Part shown: positions 27,551 to 37,893 of the stretch, piece by piece
How the letters are laid out: every line of letters begins with the position of its first letter
How positions within the stretch are numbered: position 1 is the first letter of the stretch
DNA from: Lutibacter sp.
GTDB taxonomy: Bacteria > Bacteroidota > Bacteroidia > Flavobacteriales > Flavobacteriaceae
NCBI RefSeq assembly: GCF_016342705.1
Contig: NZ_JAEINV010000011.1
Span: forward strand, 59,815 to 123,814
Direction of reading: 5' to 3'
DNA: 64,000 bases
The notes under the pieces: generated by a model
Told to the model about the DNA's origin: nothing
The model's database searches: none
What the model saw: the letters and a program-made list of their open reading frames with translations, nothing else
Position numbers and translations under genes: made by a program

Positions 27551-28756
27551 TTATTTAGTAGAATGTTGGTTTCTAAACACTCCTGAAAATAAAAGTCCAC
27601 CAATAATTCCCATTAAAATAAAAACTACTTGTTGGTATAAATTATCCGCACTTATAATCGATGAATTTAAAAAGGAGTTGCTCAATCCCATAAACGATTT
27701 ACTACCAGGAACAAGCATAACTATGCCTTGCGTTAGATACACTGTTTTAGGAGATTTGGTGAATCTGCTAAATAAATTACTGATGGCTACAGCAGCAATT
27801 GTACCAATAAAAGTACTTAATAAAACACCGAAGCCTGAAAACAACACAGTCAGAAAAAATACTAAAACGCCTGTAAAAACACCTAATAACATATCCTTTT
27901 TACGAACCTGAAAAATAGCTAAAAGACTAATTGAAAATAGGGGAATTCCACAAAACATAATCCATTGAGGCATTGTAGAACTATGAACTAAAAGCTTAAA
28001 ATCAATAAAAGAAGACATCACAGCCAACCCTAATAAAACGCCAAAAAATTGTTTAAATAAAGAAATAATGGAATCGAATAATTTAGCGACTCCAGACACC
28101 AAATTTTTTGAAGTAATTTCTTCTAAAGCCGTTGTTATAGCTAAACCGGGAATAAAAATTATAATAGCAGAAAGTATGGTGATACCAACATTAAATTCGG
28201 GAAAAACTAAATGCAATAAGCAAGCAAGAATGGTAACCACAAAAGAAATTAGGGATTCTAAAATAGTTTCTAAATAATTTGATTTACTTGATAAATACAC
28301 TATAAAATAAACCAAAGCGCCTAATAATATTGAAAAAATAAATGAGACCCAATTCGTACCAATCATTAAACTAAATGCTCCAGAAGCTATAGCATAGGAT
28401 AAGGTTTGAACTAAATGATTTACTTTTTTTGTTTCTGTATGAATTAATTTTAATTCATTTTCAACTTCTGAATGCTCAATTTTTTTTGCTATTATTTTAT
28501 TGGTTATTTCTTCCACATGAGATAATGCACCTAAGTTTAATACGCCAGGAGGAATGCATTCAATATAATTATAGGTTTGTTCATCTTCGTAAAAAACATA
28601 ATTTATCCAAGTCGGTAAATCCATAAAAGTCCCTGTTATTCCTTGCGCTTTAGAAACTTTAGTTAAATAGGACTGAATTTTATATGAAGGAATGCCATAC
28701 GTATGCAAGGCTTTTCCTAATTCAATTATAAACTTGTACTTCTCAGGTATTTTCAT
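27551..28756 (-). CDS. Threonine/serine exporter family protein (ThrE-like)
   Basis: This 401-residue inner-membrane protein combines the two ThrE halves in one chain. The N-terminal ThrE domain (DUF1212 type, about 1-250) has a soluble start (LGKALHTYGIPSYKIQSYL) and then helices. The C-terminal ThrB/DUF3815-type domain (about 270-395) has the motif GIVMLVPGSKSFMGL. In characterised relatives the pair exports threonine and serine using the proton gradient. About ten membrane segments are visible. It stands alone, upstream of nothing related, and is followed by the gap 27374-27550. Substrate preference cannot be read from the sequence. Confidence 0.88.
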   Translation of the reverse strand: MKIPEKYKFIIELGKALHTYGIPSYKIQSYLTKVSKAQGITGTFMDLPTWINYVFYEDEQTYNYIECIPPGVLNLGALSHVEEITNKIIAKKIEHSEVENELKLIHTETKKVNHLVQTLSYAIASGAFSLMIGTNWVSFIFSILLGALVYFIVYLSSKSNYLETILESLISFVVTILACLLHLVFPEFNVGITILSAIIIFIPGLAITTALEEITSKNLVSGVAKLFDSIISLFKQFFGVLLGLAVMSSFIDFKLLVHSSTMPQWIMFCGIPLFSISLLAIFQVRKKDMLLGVFTGVLVFFLTVLFSGFGVLLSTFIGTIAAVAISNLFSRFTKSPKTVYLTQGIVMLVPGSKSFMGLSNSFLNSSIISADNLYQQVVFILMGIIGGLLFSGVFRNQHSTK

Positions 28757-28777
28757 GATTCACATAATATAGAGAGA

Positions 28778-28807
28778 AAAAAGACAGTCTTTTAAAACTG
28801 TCTTTTT
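28778..28807 (-). terminator. purL terminator
   Basis: AAAAAGACAGT and ACTGTCTTTTT form an 11-bp stem with an 8-base loop. Read on the minus strand, the T-rich arm and the following TTCTCTC complete an intrinsic terminator 36 bases after the purL stop. Confidence 0.8.
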
Positions 28808-28843
28808 GTAAGGTTTTATTTTTAGAAAAAATGGAAGTAAAGA

Positions 28844-31800
28844 TTATTTTGTTAACCATTTTCTGGCATTCACAAAAGCTTCAGCCCAAGGCGAAACTTC
28901 GTCTTTTCTACCTGCAGGATAATGTGCCCAGTTCCATTGAAAAATTGAACGCTCAATATGTGGCATCATCACTAAATGTCTCCCATCTTTACTGCTCATC
29001 ATTGCCGTATTAAAATCAGAACCATTCGGATTTGCTGGATAATTTTCATAGCCATATTTAGCAACAATATTGTAAGCGTTTTTTTCCATTGGTAAATTAA
29101 ACTTTCCTTCTCCGTGAGAAATCCAAACACCTAAAGTACTACCCGCTAAAGTTGAAAGCATTACAGAATTGTTTTCTTGAATAGTAACTGAAGTAAAATT
29201 ACTTTCGTGTTTATGAGAATTGTTATGTAACATTTTTCCGTGAACTTCGTGTTCTGGATTAATCACTTCTAATTCCATAAATAACTGACAACCATTACAA
29301 ATTCCAACAGATAAGGTGTCTTTTCTTTTAAAGAAGTTGTCTAAAGCTGTTTTTGCTTTTTCGTTGTATAAAAATGCACCAGCCCAACCTTTTGCTGAAC
29401 CTAATACATCTGAGTTAGAGAAACCTCCAACAGCACCAATAAATTGAATATCTTCTAAGGTTTCACGACCGCTAATTAAATCGGTCATATGTACATCTTT
29501 TACATCAAAACCAGCTAAGTACATAGCATTTGCCATTTCGCGTTCACTATTACTTCCTTTTTCGCGAATAATAGCCGCTTTTGGACGCGGTTTTGTAGCG
29601 TCAATCTCTGGAAGTTTTCCAGTAAACTGACTTGGGAATGTATACTGTAACGGTTGCGTTTTATAATTATCAAAACGATCTTTCGCCAATCCGTTTGCAG
29701 TTTGCTTATTATCTAATAAGTACGATGTTTTATACCAAATATCTCTGTATGTAGGAATGTCTAATTTACAAGGTCCAAAATCTAACGTTTCTTCGTTTGT
29801 TACTGTTCCTAATTTATAAAATTCAACAGTATTAGCTTTTAATGCAGCTTCAACACGAGCGTCTTCTTTTGCTTGAAAAACAATTCCAATATTTTCAGAG
29901 AATAAATACTTTATAATGTCTTTTTCTTCAAAAACGGAGAAATCTATTTTTAAACCGAGATTAGTATCAGCAAAACACATTTCTAATAACGTAGTAATTA
30001 AACCACCACTTCCAATATCGTGACCTGCAAGAATATTGTCTTCTAAAATTAACTCTTGCATGGAATTGAATGCTCTTTTGAAAAAATCAGCATCTTTAAT
30101 AGTAGGAGCATCGTTTCCAATAGCATTTAACGTTTGTGCAAATGAAGAGCCTCCTAATTTAAATTCATCTTGTGAAAGATTGATATAATAAATTGAACCA
30201 CCCTCTTTTTGTAAAACAGGTTCCACTACTTTTTGAATGTCTATACAGTTTCCAGCAGCAGAAATAATAACCGTTCCCGGAGCAATAACCTCCTCATTCG
30301 GATATTTTTGTTTCATGGAAAGGGAATCTTTTCCTGTTGGAATATTGATTCCTAATTCTATGGCAAAATCAGAACAACTTTTAACAGCTTTATACAATCT
30401 AGCATCTTCTCCTTCATTTTTACAAGGCCACATCCAGTTAGCTGAAAGTGACAATCCTTTTAAACCATCTTTAATTGGCGCCCAAACAATATTGGATAAT
30501 GATTCTGCTATGGCAGTTCTACTTCCTGCAGCAGGATCAATTAAGGCTGCTACTGGCGAATGACCAATAGATGTTGCAATTCCTTCTTTACCAGTATAAT
30601 CTAATGCCATTACACCACAATTATTTAGTGGCAATTGCAACGGGCCTGCACATTGTTGCTTGGCAACTTTACCACCCACACAACGGTCTACTTTATTTGT
30701 TAACCAGTCTTTACAAGCCACAGCTTCTAATTGAAGGACTTCTTCTAAATAGGTTGAAATATTTCTAACTGAATAAGTTAAACCAGCATAGTTATAAGTA
30801 ACCGTTTTATCGTTCATAATGGTTTTTGGAGAACTTCCAAACATATCCATCATTTCTAAATCCATTGGTTTTTCACCCGTAGTTTTAGATTGAAACGTAA
30901 AACGATGATCATTGGTAACTTCACCTACTTCATAATAAGGAGAACGCTCACGATCTGCAATTTTATGCAAATATTCAGCATCTTTTTCACCAATCACCAA
31001 TCCCATACGTTCTTGAGATTCGTTTCCAATAATTTCTTTTGCAGAAAGGGTAGGGTCACCAACAGGTAATTTATCTAAATCTATCAAGCCACCCGTTTCT
31101 TCTACTAATTCAGATAAACAATTTAAATGTCCACCGGCTCCGTGATCGTGAATAGAAACAATGGTATTCACATCACTTTCAACCATTCCACGAATAGCAT
31201 TTGCAGCTCTTTTTTGCATTTCAGGATTGGAACGTTGCACAGCATTTAATTCAATACCACTTGCAAATTCACCAGTATCTGCGGATGAAACTGCAGCACC
31301 ACCCATTCCAATTCGGTAATTATCTCCACCTAAAATTACAATTTTATCACCTGCTGTTGGTTTATCTTTTAAAGCTTGATCTGCTTTTCCATATCCAATT
31401 CCACCAGCTTGCATAATTACTTTGTCAAATCCTAGTTTTCTCGCTTCCTCTTGGTGTTCAAAAGTTAATACAGAACCTGTAATTAAAGGTTGACCAAATT
31501 TGTTTCCAAAATCGGACGCTCCGTTAGATGCTTTTATTAAAATATCCATAGGTGTTTGGTACAACCATCTACGTTCTTCCATTCCCTTTTCCCAAGGTCT
31601 GTTTTCTTGCAAACGGGAATAAGAAGTCATATAAACCGCTGTTCCTGCTAATGGTAAAGAACCTTTTCCACCAGCCAAACGGTCTCTAATTTCCCCACCA
31701 GAACCTGTTGCAGCACCATTAAAAGGTTCTACAGTTGTTGGAAAGTTATGTGTTTCTGCTTTTAAGGAGATGACTGATTTGTATGCCTTTTTCTCATAAA

Positions 31801-32491
31801 AGTCTGGTTTGTCTGCGGAATTTGGTGCAAATTGTTCTACAACAGGTCCTTCAACAAAGGCAACGTTGTCTTTATAAGCAGAAACAATAGTGTTAGGATG
31901 TGTTTCAGAAGTTTTTCTAATTAATTTAAATAGGGAAGAAGGCATTTCTTCGCCATCAATTATAAAAGTTCCGTTAAATATTTTGTGTCTGCAATGTTCT
32001 GAATTTACTTGTGAAAATCCGAACACTTCTGAATCGGTTAATTTTCTACCAATTTTATCACTAACGCCATTTAAATAGGCCACTTCATCATCATTTAAAC
32101 TCAAACCTTCTTGTTGATTGTACGCAGCAATATCTTCAATGGCTAAAATTGCAGCGGGTTGCGTATGAATATCAAAAATGGTTGGATTTAACGCCTCATA
32201 TTTTTGAAAAATCATAGGATCAAATTTTTCATCTTGTGTTGAAGTTGTAAATTCTTCAATTCTAATGATGCCTTTAATCGCCATATTTTGTGTTATTTCA
32301 ACGGCATTTGTACTCCAAGGAGTAATCATAGCAGCACGTGGACCAATAAAAAAAGCATCTATTGATGCCTCATTTATGTGTGGTTGATTTCCAAAAAGCC
32401 AAAATAATTTTTTTGAATCTTCTGCCGTAAGTTCTTTTGACGTTTGCACAGCATAAATTTTGCTATTTGTGTTTCCAAAGAAGTGAATCAT
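28844..32491 (-). CDS. purL: Phosphoribosylformylglycinamidine synthase (single-chain)
   Basis: This carries out the fourth step of purine synthesis: FGAR, glutamine and ATP give FGAM. It is the long single-chain form (1215 residues) with an N-terminal domain, two AIRS-type ATP domains and a C-terminal glutaminase. Signatures are KAETHNFPTTVEPFNGAATG in the synthase part, HDHGAGGHLNCLSEL, GKDSLSMKQKY, and the glutaminase nucleophile near residue 1065 in VGICNGCQLF, with MMPHIERSIFQW at the end. No frame damage is seen. The gene stands alone, with the GNAT gene about 115 bases upstream. Confidence 0.98.
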   Translation of the reverse strand: MIHFFGNTNSKIYAVQTSKELTAEDSKKLFWLFGNQPHINEASIDAFFIGPRAAMITPWSTNAVEITQNMAIKGIIRIEEFTTSTQDEKFDPMIFQKYEALNPTIFDIHTQPAAILAIEDIAAYNQQEGLSLNDDEVAYLNGVSDKIGRKLTDSEVFGFSQVNSEHCRHKIFNGTFIIDGEEMPSSLFKLIRKTSETHPNTIVSAYKDNVAFVEGPVVEQFAPNSADKPDFYEKKAYKSVISLKAETHNFPTTVEPFNGAATGSGGEIRDRLAGGKGSLPLAGTAVYMTSYSRLQENRPWEKGMEERRWLYQTPMDILIKASNGASDFGNKFGQPLITGSVLTFEHQEEARKLGFDKVIMQAGGIGYGKADQALKDKPTAGDKIVILGGDNYRIGMGGAAVSSADTGEFASGIELNAVQRSNPEMQKRAANAIRGMVESDVNTIVSIHDHGAGGHLNCLSELVEETGGLIDLDKLPVGDPTLSAKEIIGNESQERMGLVIGEKDAEYLHKIADRERSPYYEVGEVTNDHRFTFQSKTTGEKPMDLEMMDMFGSSPKTIMNDKTVTYNYAGLTYSVRNISTYLEEVLQLEAVACKDWLTNKVDRCVGGKVAKQQCAGPLQLPLNNCGVMALDYTGKEGIATSIGHSPVAALIDPAAGSRTAIAESLSNIVWAPIKDGLKGLSLSANWMWPCKNEGEDARLYKAVKSCSDFAIELGINIPTGKDSLSMKQKYPNEEVIAPGTVIISAAGNCIDIQKVVEPVLQKEGGSIYYINLSQDEFKLGGSSFAQTLNAIGNDAPTIKDADFFKRAFNSMQELILEDNILAGHDIGSGGLITTLLEMCFADTNLGLKIDFSVFEEKDIIKYLFSENIGIVFQAKEDARVEAALKANTVEFYKLGTVTNEETLDFGPCKLDIPTYRDIWYKTSYLLDNKQTANGLAKDRFDNYKTQPLQYTFPSQFTGKLPEIDATKPRPKAAIIREKGSNSEREMANAMYLAGFDVKDVHMTDLISGRETLEDIQFIGAVGGFSNSDVLGSAKGWAGAFLYNEKAKTALDNFFKRKDTLSVGICNGCQLFMELEVINPEHEVHGKMLHNNSHKHESNFTSVTIQENNSVMLSTLAGSTLGVWISHGEGKFNLPMEKNAYNIVAKYGYENYPANPNGSDFNTAMMSSKDGRHLVMMPHIERSIFQWNWAHYPAGRKDEVSPWAEAFVNARKWLTK

Positions 32492-32605
32492 ATATCGATT
32501 TTTTTAGTGATTTATAAGAAAATGCAAATTTAATCAAATATTTAGAATCATAGTTGTCCTAATTTTGAATTTCTTTATACTTATCAATAGAGTTTTAAAC
32601 ATTCA

Positions 32606-33124
32606 TTAAAAATTAATGTTATATAAAAGCAATTCCTCTTCATCATTTGGAATTTTAATGGTAGCTTCATAAATCAGGCCTAATTTTAGAATTAATTTTT
32701 GGGAAATTACATTTTCTTTGGTAGTGATGGCGTTTACTTTCTTTAAATTAAAGGTGTTTTTAGCGGCATGCAACAATTCTTTGGATGCTTCAAAACCGTA
32801 GCCATCATTATTATAAGCTGGTAAAAATGCAAATCCAATATCAACGCCATCAATACCTTCTCTATCGTATAATCCACAACTTCCAATTTTTTCACCATCT
32901 AATTTTCTAATAACGGTATAATTACCAAATCCAAGTTTTTCATATTGTGGTAACATTCTGTTTTTAATATATTCTTCAGCTTCTTTAATGGTATGCACAT
33001 TTCTATCGCCAATAAATTCAATCCATTTGGGCGTATTTAATAATTCAAGAAAAAATGCAGCATCTTCAGTGGTCGAAGGGCGTAAAATAAGTCTATTCGT
33101 TTTAAGGTTGTTATTTTTAATCAT
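32606..33124 (-). CDS. GNAT-family N-acetyltransferase (RimJ/RimL type)
   Basis: This 172-residue acetyltransferase has the N-terminal strand LKTNRLILRPSTTEDAAFFL typical of RimJ/RimL-like GNAT proteins. The acetyl-CoA-binding region around NNDGYGFEASKELLHAA and the closing VISQKLILKLGLIYEATIK fit as well. It transfers an acetyl group to an amine, but the substrate (ribosomal protein or small molecule) cannot be told. It is monocistronic, read away from the histidine operon, with the regulatory gap 33125-33426 shared between them. Confidence 0.9.
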   Translation of the reverse strand: MIKNNNLKTNRLILRPSTTEDAAFFLELLNTPKWIEFIGDRNVHTIKEAEEYIKNRMLPQYEKLGFGNYTVIRKLDGEKIGSCGLYDREGIDGVDIGFAFLPAYNNDGYGFEASKELLHAAKNTFNLKKVNAITTKENVISQKLILKLGLIYEATIKIPNDEEELLLYNINF

Positions 33125-33207
33125 GTTATATAGTTAGTGGTTATTTTTAAACATTTTGTTATATAATTAACAAACTATTATTTTTTGTAAATAATTTACA
33201 AAGCGCA

Positions 33208-33238
33208 TTGGTGTATTTTAAACAAATGTATATATTTG
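33208..33238 (+). promoter_or_regulatory. Histidine operon promoter
   Basis: TTG at 33208-33210 lies 20 bases before TATATTTG at 33231-33238. This matches the Bacteroidota arrangement of a -33 TTG box and -7 TAnnTTTG box. Transcription should begin near 33243-33246, about 15 bases before the leader peptide ATG. Confidence 0.75.
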
Positions 33239-33259
33239 CATTATAAAAATTAAGAAACA

Positions 33260-33316
33260 ATGCGTTTTATTCAATCACATCATCATCATTTCCATACTTG
33301 CACTCGAGCGAGCTAG
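33260..33316 (+). CDS. hisL: Histidine operon leader peptide
   Basis: This short frame starts at ATG 33260 and encodes 18 residues: MRFIQSHHHHFHTCTRAS, then TAG. Five of seven consecutive codons specify histidine (CAT), the hallmark of a his attenuation leader. Lack of charged tRNA-His would stall the ribosome in this run and favour read-through of the terminator at 33353-33379. Two 11-base complementary words bracket the His codons: TTTTATTCAAT at 33265-33275 and ATTGAATAAAA at 33323-33333. They could form the alternative structure. It is too short for ordinary gene finders. The peptide is seen; the mechanism follows from known his leaders. Confidence 0.88.
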   Translation: MRFIQSHHHHFHTCTRAS

Positions 33317-33352
33317 AAATGTATTGAATAAAAATAAAAAAGATATATTTAT

Positions 33353-33389
33353 AACCCGTTTGAGTCAATCAAGCGGGTTTATTATTTTA
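33353..33389 (+). terminator. Histidine attenuator terminator
   Basis: AACCCGTTTGA (33353-33363) pairs with TCAAGCGGGTT (33369-33379) with one G-T wobble and a 5-base loop, followed by TATTATTTT. Part of the left arm, GTTTGAG at 33358-33364, can alternatively pair with CTCAAAC at 33405-33411. It lies 37 bases after the leader stop codon and 37 before hisG. Confidence 0.82.
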
Positions 33390-33426
33390 ATACCTTAAAG
33401 GTTGCTCAAACATAACAACAAAAAAA

Positions 33427-34284
33427 ATGAGTAAAATTAAAATTGCAGTTCAAAAAGCAGGGAGATTAAACGAAGATTCCTTGCAATTATTAAAAGATTG
33501 TGGCATTTCTATAGATAATGGAAAAGATCAATTAAAAGCTTCAGCAAGCAACTTTCCTTTGGAAGTTTTATACCTTAGAAACGGTGATATTCCGCAATAT
33601 TTAAGAGATGGCGTAGTGGATATAGCTATTATTGGTGAAAATGTTTTAATAGAAAAAGGAAATGATATTAATATAGCGGAGCGTTTAGGGTTTTCTAAAT
33701 GTCGCGTTTCTTTAGCAGTTCCAAAAGGAACGAAGTATAAAGGAATTAAAGATTTAGATGGCATGCGTATTGCTACTTCCTATCCGAATACGGTGGAACA
33801 ATATTTCAAAAAATTTAATGTAACTCCAGATATTCATATCATTAGCGGATCGGTTGAAATAGCACCAAATATTGGCTTAGCAGATGCTATTTGCGATATA
33901 GTTTCCAGTGGAAGTACCTTATTTAAAAATAATTTAAAGGAAGTGGAAGTGATGTTAAAAAGTGAAGCTGTGTTGGCAGTTTCTCCTAACATTTCAGAAG
34001 AGAATAAAGTAATTTTAAAGAAACTTCAATTCAGAATTCAATCGGTTTTAAAAGCACAAAGCTCCAAATATATTTTAATGAATGTACCTAATAATAAAGT
34101 ACAAGATATTATTAAATTATTGCCAGGAATGCGTAGTCCAACGGTTTTACCTTTAGCAGAAGAAGGATGGAGTTCTATTCACACCGTAATAGAAAAAAAT
34201 TCATTTTGGGAAGTGATTGATGAATTAAAAGCCAATGGCGCAGAAGGATTATTAGTAATACCTATTGAAAAAATGGTGTTATAA
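33427..34284 (+). CDS. hisG: ATP phosphoribosyltransferase (long form)
   Basis: This is the first enzyme of histidine synthesis: ATP and PRPP give phosphoribosyl-ATP. At 285 residues it is the long form with a C-terminal ACT-like regulatory domain (about 210-285, KYILMNVPNNKVQDIIKLLP), so it should be feedback-inhibited by histidine without needing HisZ. The catalytic part has ISGSVEIAPNIGLADAICDI with the PRPP-binding segment SSGSTL. It is the first structural gene after the attenuator, and hisD follows after 17 bases. Confidence 0.97.
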   Translation: MSKIKIAVQKAGRLNEDSLQLLKDCGISIDNGKDQLKASASNFPLEVLYLRNGDIPQYLRDGVVDIAIIGENVLIEKGNDINIAERLGFSKCRVSLAVPKGTKYKGIKDLDGMRIATSYPNTVEQYFKKFNVTPDIHIISGSVEIAPNIGLADAICDIVSSGSTLFKNNLKEVEVMLKSEAVLAVSPNISEENKVILKKLQFRIQSVLKAQSSKYILMNVPNNKVQDIIKLLPGMRSPTVLPLAEEGWSSIHTVIEKNSFWEVIDELKANGAEGLLVIPIEKMVL

Positions 34285-34301
34285 AAGCTAAAATTGACAC
34301 A

Positions 34302-35585
34302 ATGAAAAAAGTTATAAACCCTCCAAAAAGTGACTGGTTAGCATTATTACAGCGACCAACACAAACTGTTGAATCTATTGAAGAAACAGTAACAGCTATT
34401 TTTGCAGATGTAAAAAGAAATGGAAATGATGGCGTAAAAAGATATACTTCCATTTTTGATGGCGTTGAACTAGATGATTTATTTGTTTCGGAAGCAGAAA
34501 TTGAAGAAGCCACTCAATTAATTTCAGAAGAATTAAAGCAAGCTATTACTGTAGCAAAAGCAAATATTACAGCTTTTCATACTGCTCAAAAAACCGCTAA
34601 AGTGGTGATTGAAACTACCGAAGGTGTTGAATGTTGGCAGGAAAAAAGACCGATTCAAAAAGTAGGATTGTACATTCCAGGTGGAACAGCCCCTTTATTT
34701 TCATCGGTTTTAATGTTAGCAATTCCAGCAAAAATTGCAGGTTGTAAAGAAATTGTATTATCTACACCGCCAAATAAAAAGGGGAAAATTCATCCGGCAA
34801 TTATTTATGCGGCGCAACAATGTGGCGTAACAAAAATTGTAAAAGTGGGTGGAATTCAAGCCATTGCAGCATTAACATTTGGTACGGAAACCATTCCGCA
34901 AGTGTATAAAATATTTGGACCTGGAAATCAGTTTGTTACGGTAGCTAAGCAATTAGCAACTAAATATGGTGTAGCAATAGATATGCCTGCAGGGCCGAGT
35001 GAATTATTAGTGGTTGCAGATGAAAGTGCCAATGCAGATTTTGTGGCGTCCGATTTATTAAGTCAGGCAGAACACGGAACTGATAGTCAGGTTATTTTGG
35101 TTTCAACATCATTAGAAAAATTAAAGAATGTTGAAATTGCGCTAGAAAAACAGCTGGAGCAATTATCAAGAAAAAAAATAGCTAAAAAAGCCATTGAAAA
35201 CTCCAAGCTAATTTATGTAGAAACGAAAGAAATTGCGTTGGAGTTGATTAATGAATACGGTCCTGAGCATTTTATAGTTTGTACTCATAATAACGACTTT
35301 TATGTAAACGGAATAGAAAATGCAGGTTCTGTTTTTATTGGAAATTACACTCCTGAAAGTGCGGGAGATTATGCTTCGGGAACAAACCATACCTTACCCA
35401 CAAACGGCTATACAAAAGCATATTCTGGGGTAAATTTAGATTCGTTTTTAAAAGCGATTTCTTTTCAGAAAATTTCAGAAATAGGAATTCAAAAGATAGG
35501 GAAGGCCATAGAAGTTTTGGCACAAGAAGAAGGATTAGATGCGCATAAAAATGCCGTTACTTTGCGATTAAACAGTTTAAAATAA
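34302..35585 (+). CDS. hisD: Histidinol dehydrogenase
   Basis: This catalyses the last two oxidations, from L-histidinol to L-histidine, with NAD+ and zinc. The 427-residue protein shows family signatures VGLYIPGGTAPLFSSVLML, DMPAGPSELLVVAD and SQAEHGTDSQ (zinc and catalytic region), and the later GPEHFIV with catalytic His. The length is standard. It lies between hisG and hisC with short gaps. No anomalies were seen. Confidence 0.97.
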   Translation: MKKVINPPKSDWLALLQRPTQTVESIEETVTAIFADVKRNGNDGVKRYTSIFDGVELDDLFVSEAEIEEATQLISEELKQAITVAKANITAFHTAQKTAKVVIETTEGVECWQEKRPIQKVGLYIPGGTAPLFSSVLMLAIPAKIAGCKEIVLSTPPNKKGKIHPAIIYAAQQCGVTKIVKVGGIQAIAALTFGTETIPQVYKIFGPGNQFVTVAKQLATKYGVAIDMPAGPSELLVVADESANADFVASDLLSQAEHGTDSQVILVSTSLEKLKNVEIALEKQLEQLSRKKIAKKAIENSKLIYVETKEIALELINEYGPEHFIVCTHNNDFYVNGIENAGSVFIGNYTPESAGDYASGTNHTLPTNGYTKAYSGVNLDSFLKAISFQKISEIGIQKIGKAIEVLAQEEGLDAHKNAVTLRLNSLK

Positions 35586-35632
35586 ATAATTTAAGAATAT
35601 TTTTTAAATTTGAAAATAAATAATTGTTACCT

Positions 35633-36667
35633 ATGAAAATTGAAAAATTACTAAGAGAAAACATTAAAAACATGTCACCATACTCGTCTGCCAGAGATGA
35701 GTTTAAAGACGATGTGACCAACATGGTATTTTTAGATGCCAATGAAAATCCATTTGAAAGTGGTGTAAACAGATATCCAGATCCACAACAAAAAGCCTTG
35801 AAAGCAGAACTTTCAAAACTTAAAAATGTTCCAGTAAATCAAATTTTATTGGGCAATGGAAGTGATGAAATATTAGATTTAATTTACAGAGCTTTTTGTG
35901 AACCAAAAGTAGATAATGTAATTACATTGCCACCAACGTACGGAATGTATAAAGTGTTGGCAAATTTGAACAATATTGAGGAAAGAGAAGTCTTGTTAAC
36001 CACGTGTTTTCAACCTAAAGTTAAGGAAATCTTAGAGGTGGCAGACAAACACACTAAAATATTGTTTTTATGTTCTCCTAATAATCCAACAGGTAATTCT
36101 TTTTCAAATGAAGCTGTTGAGGTATTGTTAACTACTTTTAAAGGGTTGGTAGTTTTAGATGAGGCTTATATCGATTTTTCTTCTGAAAAAAGTTGGCTGG
36201 AACGGTTGAATGAATTTCCAAATTTAATAATCACACAAACGTTGTCTAAAGCCTATGGTTTGGCAGGAGTTCGGTTGGGAGTCTGTTATGCATCAGCAGA
36301 AATTATTGCTATTTTAAATAAAATTAAGCCACCGTATAATGTAAACGAATTAACCCAGCATAGAGCCTTAAAACGATTGTTGGTGATTAAAAAAGTACAG
36401 GAAGAAATTGACGCGCTGTTGGAAATGCGTGCAAAAATGATGGAAAAACTAAAATCACTTCATTTTGTTGAAAAAGTATATCCTTCAGATGCCAATTTTA
36501 TATTGATAAAAGTGGATGATGCAGTGAAAAGATACCAACAATTGTTAAAAAAAGGAATTGTAATACGAAATAGAACTACTCAACCTTTATGTGAAAATAC
36601 ATTAAGGATTACGGTAGGAACAAAAAGAGAAAACAAAGCAATGTGCAGTGTTTTAAATGAACTATAA
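35633..36667 (+). CDS. hisC: Histidinol-phosphate aminotransferase
   Basis: This PLP enzyme makes histidinol phosphate from imidazole acetol phosphate with glutamate. The likely start is ATG 35633 ([11 protein letters not shown]), giving 344 residues; a longer frame would need TTG at 35624. The PLP lysine is in [10 protein letters not shown], the nucleotide-cofactor segment in [11 protein letters not shown], the conserved CSPNNPTGN is present, and the Asp of LDEAYIDF holds the pyridine nitrogen. Its stop codon is one base before the preferred ATG of hisB, so the two are coupled. Confidence 0.97.
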   Translation: MKIEKLLRENIKNMSPYSSARDEFKDDVTNMVFLDANENPFESGVNRYPDPQQKALKAELSKLKNVPVNQILLGNGSDEILDLIYRAFCEPKVDNVITLPPTYGMYKVLANLNNIEEREVLLTTCFQPKVKEILEVADKHTKILFLCSPNNPTGNSFSNEAVEVLLTTFKGLVVLDEAYIDFSSEKSWLERLNEFPNLIITQTLSKAYGLAGVRLGVCYASAEIIAILNKIKPPYNVNELTQHRALKRLLVIKKVQEEIDALLEMRAKMMEKLKSLHFVEKVYPSDANFILIKVDDAVKRYQQLLKKGIVIRNRTTQPLCENTLRITVGTKRENKAMCSVLNEL

Positions 36668-36668
36668 T

Positions 36669-37808
36669 ATGAAGAAAAAAAAGGTATTATTTATAGACCG
36701 AGACGGAACTATTATAAAAGAGCCTGCAGATGAGCAAGTTGATGCTTTTGAAAAAATAATCTTTTATCCTAAAGCATTTACCTATTTAGGGAAAATAGCA
36801 AAAGAATTAGATTTTGAACTGGTGATGGTTACCAATCAAGATGGTTTAGGAACAGCAAGTATGCCGGAAGCAGATTTTTGGCCTGTTCAAAATTTTATAA
36901 TTCAATGTTTTGAAAATGAAGGTGTTAAATTTGAAAAAGTGTTTATAGATAAAACATTTGCGAAAGATAATGCGCCTACAAGAAAACCGAATACCGGTTT
37001 ATTAACTGAATTTTTCTCCGATGCTTATGATTTGGAAAATTCATTTGTTATTGGTGATCGATTAACAGATATTGAATTAGCCAAAAATTTAGGAGCTCAA
37101 GGAATTTTTATCAATGATGACACCAATTTAGGAACGGATGAAATTACGGTCAAAAGAGCTGAACTAGATCAGTTTATTGCCTTAGAAAGTAACGATTGGC
37201 AAAAAATTTACGAGTTTTTAAAATTGGAAAACAGAACTGCTGAACTCACAAGAAATACCAACGAAACAAAGATTTATATCAAATTAAATTTAGACGGAAC
37301 TGGTAAAAGTGAGATTGCAACTGGTTTGGCATTTTTTGATCACATGCTCGATCAAATTGCGCGTCACGGGAGTATGGATTTAATCATTAAAGTACAAGGC
37401 GACTTAGAAGTAGATGAACACCATACTATTGAAGATACTATGATTGCTTTAGGTGAAGTATTTGCCAAAGCTTTAGGAAATAAATTAGGAATTGAACGTT
37501 ATGGATTTTGTTTGCCAATGGATGACTGTTTAGCGCAGGTGGCGATTGATTTTGGAGGAAGAAACTGGTTGGTTTGGGAAGCAGATTTTAAACGTGAAAA
37601 AATTGGTGAAATGCCAACAGAAATGTTTTATCATTTGTTTAAATCGTTTACAGATGGTGCGCGTTGTAACTTAAATATTAAAGCGGAAGGAACCAATGAG
37701 CATCATAAAATTGAAGGAATTTTTAAAGCTTTTGCAAAAGCAATGAAAGCCGCTGTTAAAAGAGATTCTGAAAAAATGATTTTACCAAGCACCAAAGGGC
37801 TTTTGTAA
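36669..37808 (+). CDS. hisB: Bifunctional histidinol-phosphatase / imidazoleglycerol-phosphate dehydratase
   Basis: This is a fusion of two pathway enzymes, 379 residues from ATG 36669. The N-terminal HAD phosphatase (about 1-165) has the nucleophile motif FIDRDGT and the later [12 protein letters not shown]. The C-terminal dehydratase (about 190-379) has metal-binding [15 protein letters not shown] and the second [12 protein letters not shown]. It performs the dehydration to imidazole acetol phosphate and the dephosphorylation of histidinol phosphate. A repeat-filled gap of 85 bases separates it from hisH. Confidence 0.97.
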   Translation: MKKKKVLFIDRDGTIIKEPADEQVDAFEKIIFYPKAFTYLGKIAKELDFELVMVTNQDGLGTASMPEADFWPVQNFIIQCFENEGVKFEKVFIDKTFAKDNAPTRKPNTGLLTEFFSDAYDLENSFVIGDRLTDIELAKNLGAQGIFINDDTNLGTDEITVKRAELDQFIALESNDWQKIYEFLKLENRTAELTRNTNETKIYIKLNLDGTGKSEIATGLAFFDHMLDQIARHGSMDLIIKVQGDLEVDEHHTIEDTMIALGEVFAKALGNKLGIERYGFCLPMDDCLAQVAIDFGGRNWLVWEADFKREKIGEMPTEMFYHLFKSFTDGARCNLNIKAEGTNEHHKIEGIFKAFAKAMKAAVKRDSEKMILPSTKGLL

Positions 37809-37811
37809 AGT

Positions 37812-37887
37812 AAGATTTTAAACATTAGAAGTATGAGGGAAATCTTATAATTCAACTTTTAACTTCTAATATCTAACTTTTAAAATT
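37812..37887. repeat. Palindromic AT-rich repeat between hisB and hisH
   Basis: ATTAGAAGT at 37824-37832 and its complement ACTTCTAAT at 37862-37870 enclose a second nested pair (AGATTT upstream, AAATCT inside). The same words occur in the gaps after hisH and after hisA, so this is one copy of a repeat family spread through the operon. Confidence 0.7.
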
Positions 37888-37893
37888 AATAAA

